Below are positions 6,492 to 14,265 of a DNA stretch of 20,586 bases, one piece after another. The stretch lies in assembly GCA_947488815.1 (NCBI GenBank), contig CANLCC010000039.1, positions 1-20,586 of the forward strand, in the 5' to 3' direction. Source of the stretch: CAIQIA01 sp945861105. Its GTDB lineage: Bacteria; Cyanobacteriota; Cyanobacteriia; PCC-6307; Cyanobiaceae. Numbering within the stretch: position 1 is the first letter of the stretch; every line of letters starts with the position of its first letter. Position numbers and translations under genes: made by a program. A model generated the notes under the pieces. That model ran no database searches and was not told the origin of the DNA. It saw only the letters and a list, made by a program, of their open reading frames with translations.

Positions 6492-7870
6492 AGGATCAGG
6501 TCGTCGACGGGGTAGCGGACCCTGGCCGGGAGCCTGGTGCCGTAAACGGCGGACAGGATCAACAGGATGCCGAGCCGTCCCACGAACATACCGACCATCA
6601 GCACCAGCTGGCCCCAACGCGACAGCTGGGCCGTGACTCCCACATCAAGTCCGACGGTGGCGAAGGCCGACACGCAGGTGAACAGCTTCTCAAGGAAAGT
6701 GAACCGCGACAGCGAGGGTTCCCCGCCACTGGTCGGCCCGAGACCGAGCAGCACGGCCATCAGCACCACAAACACCAGGGAGGCGAGCACCACCCCCACC
6801 GCCCGCAGCAGCACCTCGGGTTCCAGTCGCCGCCGGCGGATGACCACATCGTCGTTCCCCCGCAGGGTGGAACGGGTGGCTGCCACCAGCACGGCGATGG
6901 TGGTGGTCTTGACGCCACCCCCGGTCCCCCCAGGGCTGGCGCCGATGAACATCAGCACCACCAGCACCAGCAGGGCCGCATCCGAAAAGGTGTTCAGCGA
7001 CAGCGGCACGGTGTTGAAGCCGGCCGTGCGGGCACTGACGGCATGGAAGAGGGCCACCTTCAGCTGCTGCAGGGGGCCGAGGGAGGACAGCAGACCGTCG
7101 GGGGCGAACCGCTCGGTGACAAGCAGGGCCCCGGTGCCAAGGCCGAGCAGGGCCAGGGTGCTGCGCAGCACCAACCAGGTGTGCAGCGTCAGGCCGCCCC
7201 GCCGGCGGCCGCGGCGCAGCCCCCAGACCTCCCGGCAGACACGCCAGCCGATGCCACCCATCACGATCAGCACGGCGATCACGGCATTGACGACGAGATC
7301 GTCGCGGTACGGCTCGAGGTTGGTGCTGAAGAGGCCGAAGCCCGCATTGTTGTAGGCGCTGATGGCATGGAAGAGGGCCACCCAGAGGCGCCGGCCCGGG
7401 TCTTCGATGTCGCGGAAGCCGAAGAGGAACAGCAGCAGGGCGCCGCTGCCGATGACCACGGCGGCCATCCGCAGCACCGCCCGCAGGGTGTCCCCCACGG
7501 CGCCGACCCCATAAACATCGAGGGCGCGGCCGCGGTCGAGCCGCTGGCGCAGGGCGGCGCCCCCGAGCACAACCCCCTGCAGCACGGAGGTGATGGCCAT
7601 CAACCCAAGACCGCCGACGAGAATCAGCAGAGCCAGCACCCCCTGGCCGAAGGGGGTGAGCTCCCGGCCCACGTCGATGATCGACAGGCCCGTGACGGTG
7701 ATGGCCGAGGTGACGGTGAACAGGGCCTCCCAGAGGCCGACGCTGTCACTGGAGCAGACGGGCAGGGCGAGCAGCACGGTGCCCGCAGCAATCACCAGAC
7801 CGCCACTCAGAACGGTGAACTGGGGCACGCCAAGGCGTCGCCACCACCGTCGCCCCGCCTGCGCCGCCAC
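6488..7870 (-). CDS. ktrB: K+ transporter membrane subunit KtrB (TrkH/HKT family)
   Basis: 460 aa from GTG 7870. Four membrane-pore-membrane repeats are visible, each with a filter-like loop: ITVTGLSIID, YNNAGFGLF, ARTAGFNTVP and FATVGLDVGVT, each holding the conserved filter Gly. Hydrophobic helices surround each loop. The length and the short N-terminus fit KtrB, the Na+-dependent K+ translocating subunit found in cyanobacteria, rather than the longer TrkH. It is followed by ktrA with a four-base overlap. The upstream 170 bases separate it from the divergent peptide operon and must hold promoters for both, but none is clear by eye. Confidence 0.93.
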   Translation of the reverse strand: MAAQAGRRWWRRLGVPQFTVLSGGLVIAAGTVLLALPVCSSDSVGLWEALFTVTSAITVTGLSIIDVGRELTPFGQGVLALLILVGGLGLMAITSVLQGVVLGGAALRQRLDRGRALDVYGVGAVGDTLRAVLRMAAVVIGSGALLLFLFGFRDIEDPGRRLWVALFHAISAYNNAGFGLFSTNLEPYRDDLVVNAVIAVLIVMGGIGWRVCREVWGLRRGRRRGGLTLHTWLVLRSTLALLGLGTGALLVTERFAPDGLLSSLGPLQQLKVALFHAVSARTAGFNTVPLSLNTFSDAALLVLVVLMFIGASPGGTGGGVKTTTIAVLVAATRSTLRGNDDVVIRRRRLEPEVLLRAVGVVLASLVFVVLMAVLLGLGPTSGGEPSLSRFTFLEKLFTCVSAFATVGLDVGVTAQLSRWGQLVLMVGMFVGRLGILLILSAVYGTRLPARVRYPVDDLIL

Positions 7871-7996
7871 CCTTTGCCACCGAGGACGACTGAAGATTAG
7901 TCAGGGTCGCAGCAGCGGAGGTGCAGGGCGCCCCAGCCTCGCACCGACGCCGCCGCTCGCCGATCCCGAGGCCATGGCTCCCCCTACACCGGAATC

Positions 7997-8018
7997 GGGA
8001 GGGACATGGCTCCCTCCC
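7997..8018. promoter_or_regulatory. Inverted repeat upstream of the first GG peptide
   Basis: GGGAGGGA and TCCCTCCC pair perfectly over 8 bases around the loop CATGGC, ending 22 bases before the ATG at 8041. An imperfect direct copy of CATGGCTCCC occurs just upstream (about 7973-7984). It could be an mRNA leader hairpin or an operator for the peptide operon. No Shine-Dalgarno motif is seen between it and the ATG. Confidence 0.4.
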
Positions 8019-8040
8019 CTGTTCCCACACCATCGACACC

Positions 8041-8229
8041 ATGACCCTCATCACCCTCAACGAGTGCGCTGCCGAGACCGTGCGCGGCGGCTTCTTTGAC
8101 CTGGCCGCCATCCGTCAGGTCAGCCGCCAGAACAATGCCGGCGCCAACGTGGCGGTCGGCCTGGTGACCCCCTTCCAGGGGATCATCCAGAGCAACAGCG
8201 CTGTGCAGTTCGGGCTCGCCAGCGCCTGA
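8041..8229 (+). CDS. Double-glycine-leader secreted peptide 1 (bacteriocin- or biofilm-peptide-like)
   Basis: 62 aa from ATG 8041. The leader MTLITLNECAAETVRGG ends in a Gly-Gly preceded by Val-Arg and by hydrophobic and acidic residues, the pattern cut by C39 peptidases. The predicted mature part is 45 residues beginning FFDLAAIRQVSRQNN, rich in Asn, Gln, Val and Ala, with no Cys. The C-terminal region FQGIIQSNSAVQ resembles FPGIQAISQGNGVGQ in the next peptide. The neighbours are a second GG peptide, a C39 exporter and an HlyD adaptor, so secretion is very likely. Whether it kills rivals, signals or shapes biofilms cannot be read from sequence. Longer in-frame versions from 7921 lack a sensible leader. 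Confidence 0.8.
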   Translation: MTLITLNECAAETVRGGFFDLAAIRQVSRQNNAGANVAVGLVTPFQGIIQSNSAVQFGLASA

Positions 8230-8261
8230 TCCACGCCTGATCCACAGCTGATCATCAGCCT

Positions 8262-8289
8262 GCCGGCGATCGCCACGGCCATCGCCGGC
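8262..8289 (+). terminator. Hairpin between the two peptide genes (attenuator?)
   Basis: GCCGGCGAT and ATCGCCGGC form a perfect 9-base stem around a 10-base loop and are followed by TTCTTA. It lies between the stop of peptide 1 (8229) and the start of peptide 2 (8316). It could stop part of the transcription after peptide 1 or protect the mRNA 3' end. The stem includes a GCGATCGC palindrome. Confidence 0.45.
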
Positions 8290-8315
8290 TTCTTACCACC
8301 AACGCATCAGGAGCC

Positions 8316-8528
8316 ATGTTGCAAACCCTCCACGAATCCCAGTGCGACGTCATCACCGGCGGCTGGGCCATGCCCCCGGTGTCGGTCAACGCCCCCGTCA
8401 ACGTTGACGTCGCCTCCGTGGTGCAGCTGGGCAACCAGCTGAACTTCGGACTCAACCTCGCCCTGTTCCCCGGCATCCAGGCCATCAGCCAGGGGAATGG
8501 GGTCGGGCAGCTGACCGGCGTGTTCTGA
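8316..8528 (+). CDS. Double-glycine-leader secreted peptide 2 (bacteriocin- or biofilm-peptide-like)
   Basis: 70 aa from ATG 8316, with AGGAG at 8309-8313 very close in front. The leader MLQTLHESQCDVITGG ends in the Gly-Gly cleavage site. The predicted mature peptide has 54 residues beginning WAMPPVSVNAPVNVDVAS, with repeated Asn-Val and no Cys, and ends with a Gly/Asn/Gln-rich stretch. It shares a loose F-x-G-I...I...Q-x-N...Q pattern with peptide 1, so the two are probably related or act as a pair. The exporter gene starts 4 bases after its stop. No modification enzyme gene is seen, so an unmodified (class II-like) peptide is more likely than a lanthipeptide. Confidence 0.82.
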   Translation: MLQTLHESQCDVITGGWAMPPVSVNAPVNVDVASVVQLGNQLNFGLNLALFPGIQAISQGNGVGQLTGVF

Positions 8529-8532
8529 TCCG

Positions 8533-10758
8533 ATGCTCTCCCGGAGTGACCCGACACAATCCCGTCCCGCCAGGGGGCGGGGGCTGGCCTGGTCCCTCCG
8601 GGCCGGGCGCTGGAGCTGCGTGCGCCAGTGGAACATCGAAGACTGCGGTGCCGCCTGCCTGGCCAGCGTCTGCCGCCAGCACGGCCTGCGGCGCGACCTG
8701 GCCGACATCCGTGCCCTGGTGGGCACCACCGGCACCGGCACCACCCTGCTCGGCCTGCAGCGGGGGGCCGAACGGCTGGGCTTCCACACCCGTGCTGCCC
8801 AGGCCGGACCGGATCTGCTCGACCACCTCGATGAGGTGCCCCTGCCGCTGATCTGCCATTGGAACGGCTGCCACTGGGTGGTGCTGCATGGCCGGCGGAG
8901 AGGGCGCTGGTTGGTCGCCGATCCGGCCCATGGTCTGCAGTGGCACGACCGCGACAGCCTGCTGCGCCACTGGAACGATGGGGTGCTGCTGCTGCTCGAG
9001 CCCGATCCGGTGCGCCTGGAGGCCGAGCGCGAACGGGGAACGGCCGCCGGCAGCGGCTGGGGCTGGCTGGCCACCCTTGTGGCCCCCTTCCGGCCCCTGC
9101 TGTGGCGGGCCTTCGCCCTCAACGGCGTGATCGGCCTGATGGCCCTGGCCCTGCCGGTGCTGATGCAGGTGCTCACCGATGACGTGCTCGTGCGCGGGGA
9201 TGGGCGCCTGCTGGCGGGGTTCTGCCTCGGCATCGGCCTGCTGTTTCTGATCCGCTCGCTGCTCAACCTCATGCAGGGGGTGCTGGTGGGCCACTTCGGC
9301 CAGAAGCTGAAGCTGCAGATGGTGCTGCACTACGGCCAACGGTTGCTGCGCCTGCCCCTGAGCCATTTCGAGAGCCGCCGCAGCGGCGAAGCGGTGAGCC
9401 GCCTGGCCGACATCGACCAGCTGCGGGACCTGATGAGCCAGGTGATGCTCGCCCTGCCCAGCCAGTTCTGCGTGGCCCTGATCTCGCTGGCGGTGATGGC
9501 GGTTTACAGCCTTCCCCTGACCCTGGCGGCCCTCGCCGGCCAGATGCTGGTGCTGCTGGCCTACGCCGCCGTGCTGCCGGCCCTGCAGCGCCGCACCCGG
9601 GCCCTGACGGTGCAGTCGGCCGAGAACCAGGGGTTCCTGGTGGAGGTGTTCCGCGGCTCGACCCTGCTGCGCACCACGGCCGCCCATCAGCAGGCCTGGC
9701 AGGAATTCCAGCGCAACTTCGGCCGGCTCGCCCACCTGGCCTGGGACGCCCTGCTGTTGGAGCTGCGGGCCGGCACCATCACCACCCTGCTGGCCAGCCT
9801 GACGACCATCGGCGTGCTCTGGTACGGCAGCACCTTCGTGCTCTCGGGCCGGATGAGCATCGGCCAGCTGCTGGCCTTCCATGGCATGAGCGCCAATGTG
9901 CTGGTGTTCCTCGGGGCCCTCGGCGGTGCCACCGAGAACCTGCTGCGGTCGCGGATCGTGATCAGCCGCCTCAGTGACGTGCTGCATGAGCAGCCCGAGG
10001 ACGCCGATGGACGCCACCGCCACACGGTGCGCATCGATCCCGGCGAACCGATCCACTGCTCGGCGGTGAGCTTTCACCATCCGGGCCGCCGCCGGCTGCT
10101 GCACGACCTGACGCTGGACATCCCCGGCGGCGAGGTCACGGCGCTGGTGGGCCCCTCGGGCTGCGGCAAGAGCACCCTTGTGCGGTTGCTGGCCGGCCTG
10201 TACCCGCTCGAAGGCGGCAGCATCCGTTTCGGTGCCTACGACGGGGCCGACATCGCGATCGACAGCCTGCGTCGGCAGGTGGTGCTGCTGCCCCAGGAGG
10301 CGGTGTTCCTGAGCCGCAGCATCTACGACAACTTCGTGTTCGCCCATCCGGGGGTGAGCTTCGAGGAGGTGGTGCACCTCTGCCGGCTGACCCTGGCCGA
10401 CGATTTCATCCACAGCCTGCCCAACGGCTACCACACCGTGCTGGGCGAGTTCGGCCTCAACCTCTCGGGCGGTCAGCGGCAACGGCTGGCCCTGGCGCGG
10501 GCCCTGGTGGGCGCACCGCCGGTGCTGCTGCTCGATGAATCGACCTCGGCCCTCGACCCCGAGATGGAACAACGGGTGATGGAACGCCTGCTGCGTCACC
10601 GCCTGGGGCACACCACGGTGCTGGTGAGCCATCGACCCTCGGTGATCCGCCGCGCCGACTGGATCGTGCACCTCGAGAACGGCCAGGTGCGCCATCAGAA
10701 CCGCCCGGAAGCGCTGGGCGACTGCCTCGAACTGCATCCCTACCTGCTCACCCCATGA
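8533..10758 (+). CDS. Peptidase-containing ABC exporter (C39 peptidase, PCAT)
   Basis: 741 aa, a complete three-domain exporter. The C39 peptidase at about residues 28-150 has Cys38 in EDCGAACLAS, His114 in NGCHWVVLHG and Asp130 in VADPAHGL. The membrane domain covers about 175-465. The ATPase domain has Walker A GPSGCGKST (540-548), signature LSGGQRQRLALARAL (644 onward) and Walker B VLLLDES (664-670). The protein removes double-glycine leaders in the cytoplasm and exports the peptide. All catalytic residues are present. It begins 4 bases after peptide 2 and overlaps the HlyD gene by four bases. PteB of S. elongatus PCC 7942 is a functional parallel; orthology was not tested. Confidence 0.96.
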   Translation: MLSRSDPTQSRPARGRGLAWSLRAGRWSCVRQWNIEDCGAACLASVCRQHGLRRDLADIRALVGTTGTGTTLLGLQRGAERLGFHTRAAQAGPDLLDHLDEVPLPLICHWNGCHWVVLHGRRRGRWLVADPAHGLQWHDRDSLLRHWNDGVLLLLEPDPVRLEAERERGTAAGSGWGWLATLVAPFRPLLWRAFALNGVIGLMALALPVLMQVLTDDVLVRGDGRLLAGFCLGIGLLFLIRSLLNLMQGVLVGHFGQKLKLQMVLHYGQRLLRLPLSHFESRRSGEAVSRLADIDQLRDLMSQVMLALPSQFCVALISLAVMAVYSLPLTLAALAGQMLVLLAYAAVLPALQRRTRALTVQSAENQGFLVEVFRGSTLLRTTAAHQQAWQEFQRNFGRLAHLAWDALLLELRAGTITTLLASLTTIGVLWYGSTFVLSGRMSIGQLLAFHGMSANVLVFLGALGGATENLLRSRIVISRLSDVLHEQPEDADGRHRHTVRIDPGEPIHCSAVSFHHPGRRRLLHDLTLDIPGGEVTALVGPSGCGKSTLVRLLAGLYPLEGGSIRFGAYDGADIAIDSLRRQVVLLPQEAVFLSRSIYDNFVFAHPGVSFEEVVHLCRLTLADDFIHSLPNGYHTVLGEFGLNLSGGQRQRLALARALVGAPPVLLLDESTSALDPEMEQRVMERLLRHRLGHTTVLVSHRPSVIRRADWIVHLENGQVRHQNRPEALGDCLELHPYLLTP

Positions 10759-11921
10759 CCCTGTTCCCCCCGCTGCCACCCCTCGACATCGATGACGTGC
10801 TGCCGCCCCCCGACCGCTGGTCGCGGGCCCTGGGACGACGGCTGCTGCTGGCCCTGGTGGGCACCGGCATCGGCCTGGCGGTGTGGCCCCTGGCGGAAAC
10901 CGTGCGGGCCGGTGGGGTGGTGCGGCCCCTGGGGGAGAACAGCCTGCTGCAGAGCAGGCTGGGGGGGGTGGTGACCGAGGTGAAGATCCGTCCGGACCAA
11001 CGGGTTCAGCGGGGCCAGCTGCTGGGCCGCCTCGATACCGCAGTCCTGGATCGGGAGCGACAGCTGCTGCTGCAGGAGATCGGCAGCCTCAGCCGCCAGC
11101 GGCGCCAGTCGCTGCAGGAGCAACAGGCCCTGCAGGAGCAGGAGCAGGCGGCACGGCGGATGCTGCTGGCCCGGCTCGAATCGGTGCGCCGTGACGGCGA
11201 CAAGGCAGCGGTCACCCAGGAGTTCCGGAGCCGCGAGCTGGAGCGGTTCCGGACGCTGCAGAACGAGGGGGCCGTCGCCCGCAGCCTGGTGGAGGAACAG
11301 GAGGCGCGGCTGCGCATCGGCGGCAGTGACCTGGCCAAGGTGCGCCAGAGCCTCGACGAACAGCGGGCCCAGGGGGCCGAAGACCTGGCCGCCCTGCGCC
11401 GCAGTGCCCTGCAGGCCCAGGTGGCGGCGGAGGAACTGGAGAAGGGCCTCGATGACCGTCGCCATCGCCTGCAGATGCTGGAACGGGACCGGCAGGACAG
11501 CAGGCTGCTGGCCCCCGCCGCCGGCACCGTGCTCGGCACCGTGCTGCGGCACCGGGGGCAGGTGATCCGCCCCGGTGATGTCGTGGCCACCATCGCCCCG
11601 GCGGGGGCCCGCCACGAGATCGTGCTGAAGGTGACCAGCCGCCAGCGGCCCCGCCTGCGGCCCGGCCAGCCGGCGATGGTGACGATCAACGGCTGTTCCC
11701 GTTCGGAGTTCGGCGTGCTGCGGGCCCAGGTGCAGAGCGTGGCTGATGACGTGGTGAGCCGCGGCCTTTACGAGGTGCGCCTGCGGCCGTCGCGGCAGGG
11801 GCTCAGCAGCACCCGCGGCAGTTGTCCCCTGCGGCCGGGCCTTGAGGTCGACGCCGACGTGACGACGCGGATGACGACGGTGCTGCGCTTCCTGGCCGAT
11901 CGCTTCGAACGGCCGCTCTGA
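10755..11921 (+). CDS. HlyD-family membrane fusion protein (exporter adaptor)
   Basis: 388 aa starting at ATG 10755 within the end of the exporter gene (ATGA overlap). One transmembrane helix at about residues 27-46 (RRLLLALVGTGIGLAVWPLA) anchors it in the inner membrane. The half lipoyl motif LLQSRLGGVVTEVKIRPDQR is followed by a long coiled coil (about 95-245, Arg/Gln/Glu/Leu rich) and the second half motif SRLLAPAAGTVLGTVLRHRG. This is the adaptor that joins the ABC exporter to an outer-membrane TolC channel. No TolC gene is in the window, so it presumably uses one elsewhere. A C-terminal beta-barrel part ends at FERPL. Confidence 0.93.
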   Translation: MTLFPPLPPLDIDDVLPPPDRWSRALGRRLLLALVGTGIGLAVWPLAETVRAGGVVRPLGENSLLQSRLGGVVTEVKIRPDQRVQRGQLLGRLDTAVLDRERQLLLQEIGSLSRQRRQSLQEQQALQEQEQAARRMLLARLESVRRDGDKAAVTQEFRSRELERFRTLQNEGAVARSLVEEQEARLRIGGSDLAKVRQSLDEQRAQGAEDLAALRRSALQAQVAAEELEKGLDDRRHRLQMLERDRQDSRLLAPAAGTVLGTVLRHRGQVIRPGDVVATIAPAGARHEIVLKVTSRQRPRLRPGQPAMVTINGCSRSEFGVLRAQVQSVADDVVSRGLYEVRLRPSRQGLSSTRGSCPLRPGLEVDADVTTRMTTVLRFLADRFERPL

Positions 11922-11946
11922 ACGCGGTGCGGATGTGCAACGGATC

Positions 11947-11964
11947 GGCCGGTGGTCGCCGGCC
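11947..11964 (+). terminator. GC hairpin after the HlyD gene
   Basis: GGCCGG and CCGGCC pair around the loop TGGTCG, 26 bases after the HlyD stop. No T-tract follows, so termination is doubtful. The 100-base gap is the longest break in the 8041-13776 gene run and may separate two transcription units. Confidence 0.3.
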
Positions 11965-12005
11965 CCGCCGTCGGCCCCGGTTCAATCCTTTTACGCCATG
12001 CCCTG

Positions 12006-12011
12006 AGGAGG
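12006..12011 (+). promoter_or_regulatory. Strong ribosome binding site of the 62-aa gene
   Basis: AGGAGG lies 10 bases before the ATG at 12022. It is one of few strong Shine-Dalgarno motifs in this window and supports the small gene as real. Confidence 0.6.
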
Positions 12012-12021
12012 TCGCCGCACG

Positions 12022-12210
12022 ATGGAACCCAACCCATGGGAGATCGGCAGCAATCCGATCGACCTGCTCGATCTGCTGACCGGCGCCGACAGCTCCCAGG
12101 CCCTGTGGTTCGTGGCGGGCTACATCCGTGGCGCCCAGGATGCCTGCCGTTTTGCCGTGGATGACGGCGCCGACGGGGGCGGGACAACGGGCCCGGCAGG
12201 GGCCCCATGA
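12022..12210 (+). CDS. Small protein of unknown function upstream of a phosphoribosyltransferase
   Basis: 62 aa, not recognised. The N-terminal part (NPWEIGSNPIDLLDLLTGAD, then ALWFVAGYIRGAQDACRFAV) looks like a compact folded helical unit with Trp and Cys residues; the end is Gly/Asp/Pro rich. It has a strong AGGAGG site and its TGA overlaps the ATG of the phosphoribosyltransferase by four bases, so the two are probably coupled. There is no signal or GG leader, so it is not another exported peptide. A function in regulating the enzyme would be a guess. Confidence 0.65.
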   Translation: MEPNPWEIGSNPIDLLDLLTGADSSQALWFVAGYIRGAQDACRFAVDDGADGGGTTGPAGAP

Positions 12211-12926
12211 GCGACGACACCCCGGCCTGGCCGGACCGCACCAGCGCCGGCGAGGACCTGGCCCGACAGCTGCCGATGTTCTGGCGGCCCGGAGAAGCCA
12301 TCACCGTCGTCGGCATTCCCCGCGGCGGCCTGGTCGTGGCGGCGCCGGTGGCCTGGCGCCGCGGCTGCCCGCTGGTGAGCTGGTCGACCCGGCGGCTGGT
12401 GCTGCCCGGCAGTGGCGGGTTGGGACTGGGGGCCGTGGCCCCGGGGGGCATCGTCGTGATCGACCCCGACCAGGTGCGGCTGCAGCATGTGGCCCTGGCC
12501 ACCCTGCTCGACCTGATCCGGCATCAGCAACTGGTGGTGGAGCGGCATCAACGGCTGTTCGCCGAACCCCAGCCGGCCGAGATCGCCGGCCACCACCTGA
12601 TCGTGATCGATGACTACGTGGGCTCGGGGCTGACGATGGAGGCCACGCTGCGGTCATTGCGTCAGCTCTGGCCCCGGTCCATCACGCTGGCGGTGCCGGT
12701 GGGTGAGCTGGGGACGATCCGCTGCCTGCGTCCGGAGGTCGACAACCTGCTGGTGCTGATCAGCACCGAACATCCGGGCAGCGGGAGCGGCTGGTTCCAG
12801 CAGCTGGGGCCCGTGGACCTGCGGCAGGTGCAGCAGCTGCTGCATCCCCGCCTGGCCGGGACTGCCGGGGATGCGCCGCAGAGCGGCAGCAGAGAGGTTT
12901 CGCAGGGATCGTCAACTTCAGGATGA
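12207..12926 (+). CDS. Phosphoribosyltransferase-fold protein, copy 1
   Basis: 239 aa. The PRPP-binding signature is HLIVIDDYVGSGLTMEATLR (about residues 131-150) with the two acidic residues before a Gly-Ser-Gly-Leu-Thr loop. The N-terminal GIPRGGLVVAAPVAW and LGAVAPGGIVV motifs match the family of stand-alone bacterial phosphoribosyltransferases of unknown substrate. It is clearly related to the minus-strand protein at 14266-14949. The last 30 residues are polar and repetitive and may be an unstructured tail. It overlaps the 62-aa gene by four bases and ends 22 bases before the sigma factor start. Substrate unknown. Confidence 0.87.
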   Translation: MSDDTPAWPDRTSAGEDLARQLPMFWRPGEAITVVGIPRGGLVVAAPVAWRRGCPLVSWSTRRLVLPGSGGLGLGAVAPGGIVVIDPDQVRLQHVALATLLDLIRHQQLVVERHQRLFAEPQPAEIAGHHLIVIDDYVGSGLTMEATLRSLRQLWPRSITLAVPVGELGTIRCLRPEVDNLLVLISTEHPGSGSGWFQQLGPVDLRQVQQLLHPRLAGTAGDAPQSGSREVSQGSSTSG

Positions 12927-12948
12927 ACACACCTCATCCCAGAGCTCC

Positions 12949-13776
<828 letters not shown>

Positions 13777-13782
13777 GGCCAG

Positions 13783-13807
13783 CCCGGCCGGGTGGACACC
13801 GGCCGGG
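13783..13807. terminator. GC-rich hairpin between convergent sigma factor and RHH genes
   Basis: CCCGGCCGG and CCGGCCGGG form a perfect 9-base stem with loop GTGGACA in the 49-base gap between two convergent genes. The position suggests a bidirectional terminator, but no T-tract is present. Confidence 0.45.
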
Positions 13808-13825
13808 GGGGCAGAGCCCGGCTCC

Positions 13826-14134
13826 TCAGAAGAGGGCCTTGCCGGCGTGGCCATTCGGCACGAAACCGGCAGCGTCCGCGGGCCGCCCCTTGAGGTAGTT
13901 GACGCCGGCCAGCTTGTGGCCGATGCCGTCCTGGCCGCCACGGGCGCCGGCCTCGGCCAAGCCGAGGCCGTTCTCGAGCAGGTAGGCGGCCAGGTTTGAC
14001 ACCGATCGCCCCTCGAGGTCGGAACGGCTCACGAGACGTTCATACGTGGACTGCGAGATGGTGATCGAGATGCGCTGGGGCTTGCGGCGCAGCACGGCCA
14101 TCCGATCGGCGGCCGGACGAGTGGCTTCGGTCAT
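13826..14134 (-). CDS. Ribbon-helix-helix (CopG-like) DNA-binding protein
   Basis: 102 aa from ATG 14134. Residues of about 20-55 (RISITISQSTYERLVSRSDL, EGRSVSNLAAYLLENGL) have the beta-strand and two-helix pattern of ribbon-helix-helix proteins. The C-terminal 45 residues are Gly/Ala rich and not recognised. Such proteins are often antitoxins or autoregulators, but no toxin gene is adjacent. A GTG at 14200 would add a Pro/Arg-rich extension that looks like non-coding. Two copies of CCAACACCC precede the ATG on the coding strand, a possible autoregulatory site. It is downstream of, and in the same direction as, the second phosphoribosyltransferase gene. Confidence 0.75.
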   Translation of the reverse strand: MTEATRPAADRMAVLRRKPQRISITISQSTYERLVSRSDLEGRSVSNLAAYLLENGLGLAEAGARGGQDGIGHKLAGVNYLKGRPADAAGFVPNGHAGKALF

Positions 14135-14135
14135 G

Positions 14136-14160
14136 GGGTGTTGGGGGGTAAGGGTGTTGG
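14136..14160. repeat. Direct repeat pair upstream of the RHH gene
   Basis: GGGTGTTGG occurs at 14136-14144 and 14152-14160, 16 bases apart, directly before the RHH start codon. A spacing near 1.5 helical turns could suit a dimeric regulator. It occupies the place where a ribosome binding site would be expected. Confidence 0.45.
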
Positions 14161-14265
14161 AGGGAGGGGCACGGCCGCGCCGGGGCGGCGCCGCCACCAC
14201 CCATATGGCGCGAGGCTCCTCATCCCGTCGGCGATCTCAGCACGACTGCCGCCGAGGTCCGGCAC

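Noticed and set aside
8266..8273. HIP1 palindrome GCGATCGC as an enriched repeat
   Set aside because: Only two copies (also 1622-1629) were noticed in about 20 kb, so there is no HIP1 enrichment.
8041..8528. Lanthipeptide or Nif11-leader precursor peptides
   Set aside because: The mature parts have no Cys, the leaders are short, and no LanM/LanB-type enzyme is nearby.
8485..10779. 764-aa minus-strand open frame opposite the ABC exporter
   Set aside because: It is antisense to a gene with complete catalytic motifs and its product is a His/Gln/Gly-rich composition typical of GC-rich shadow frames.
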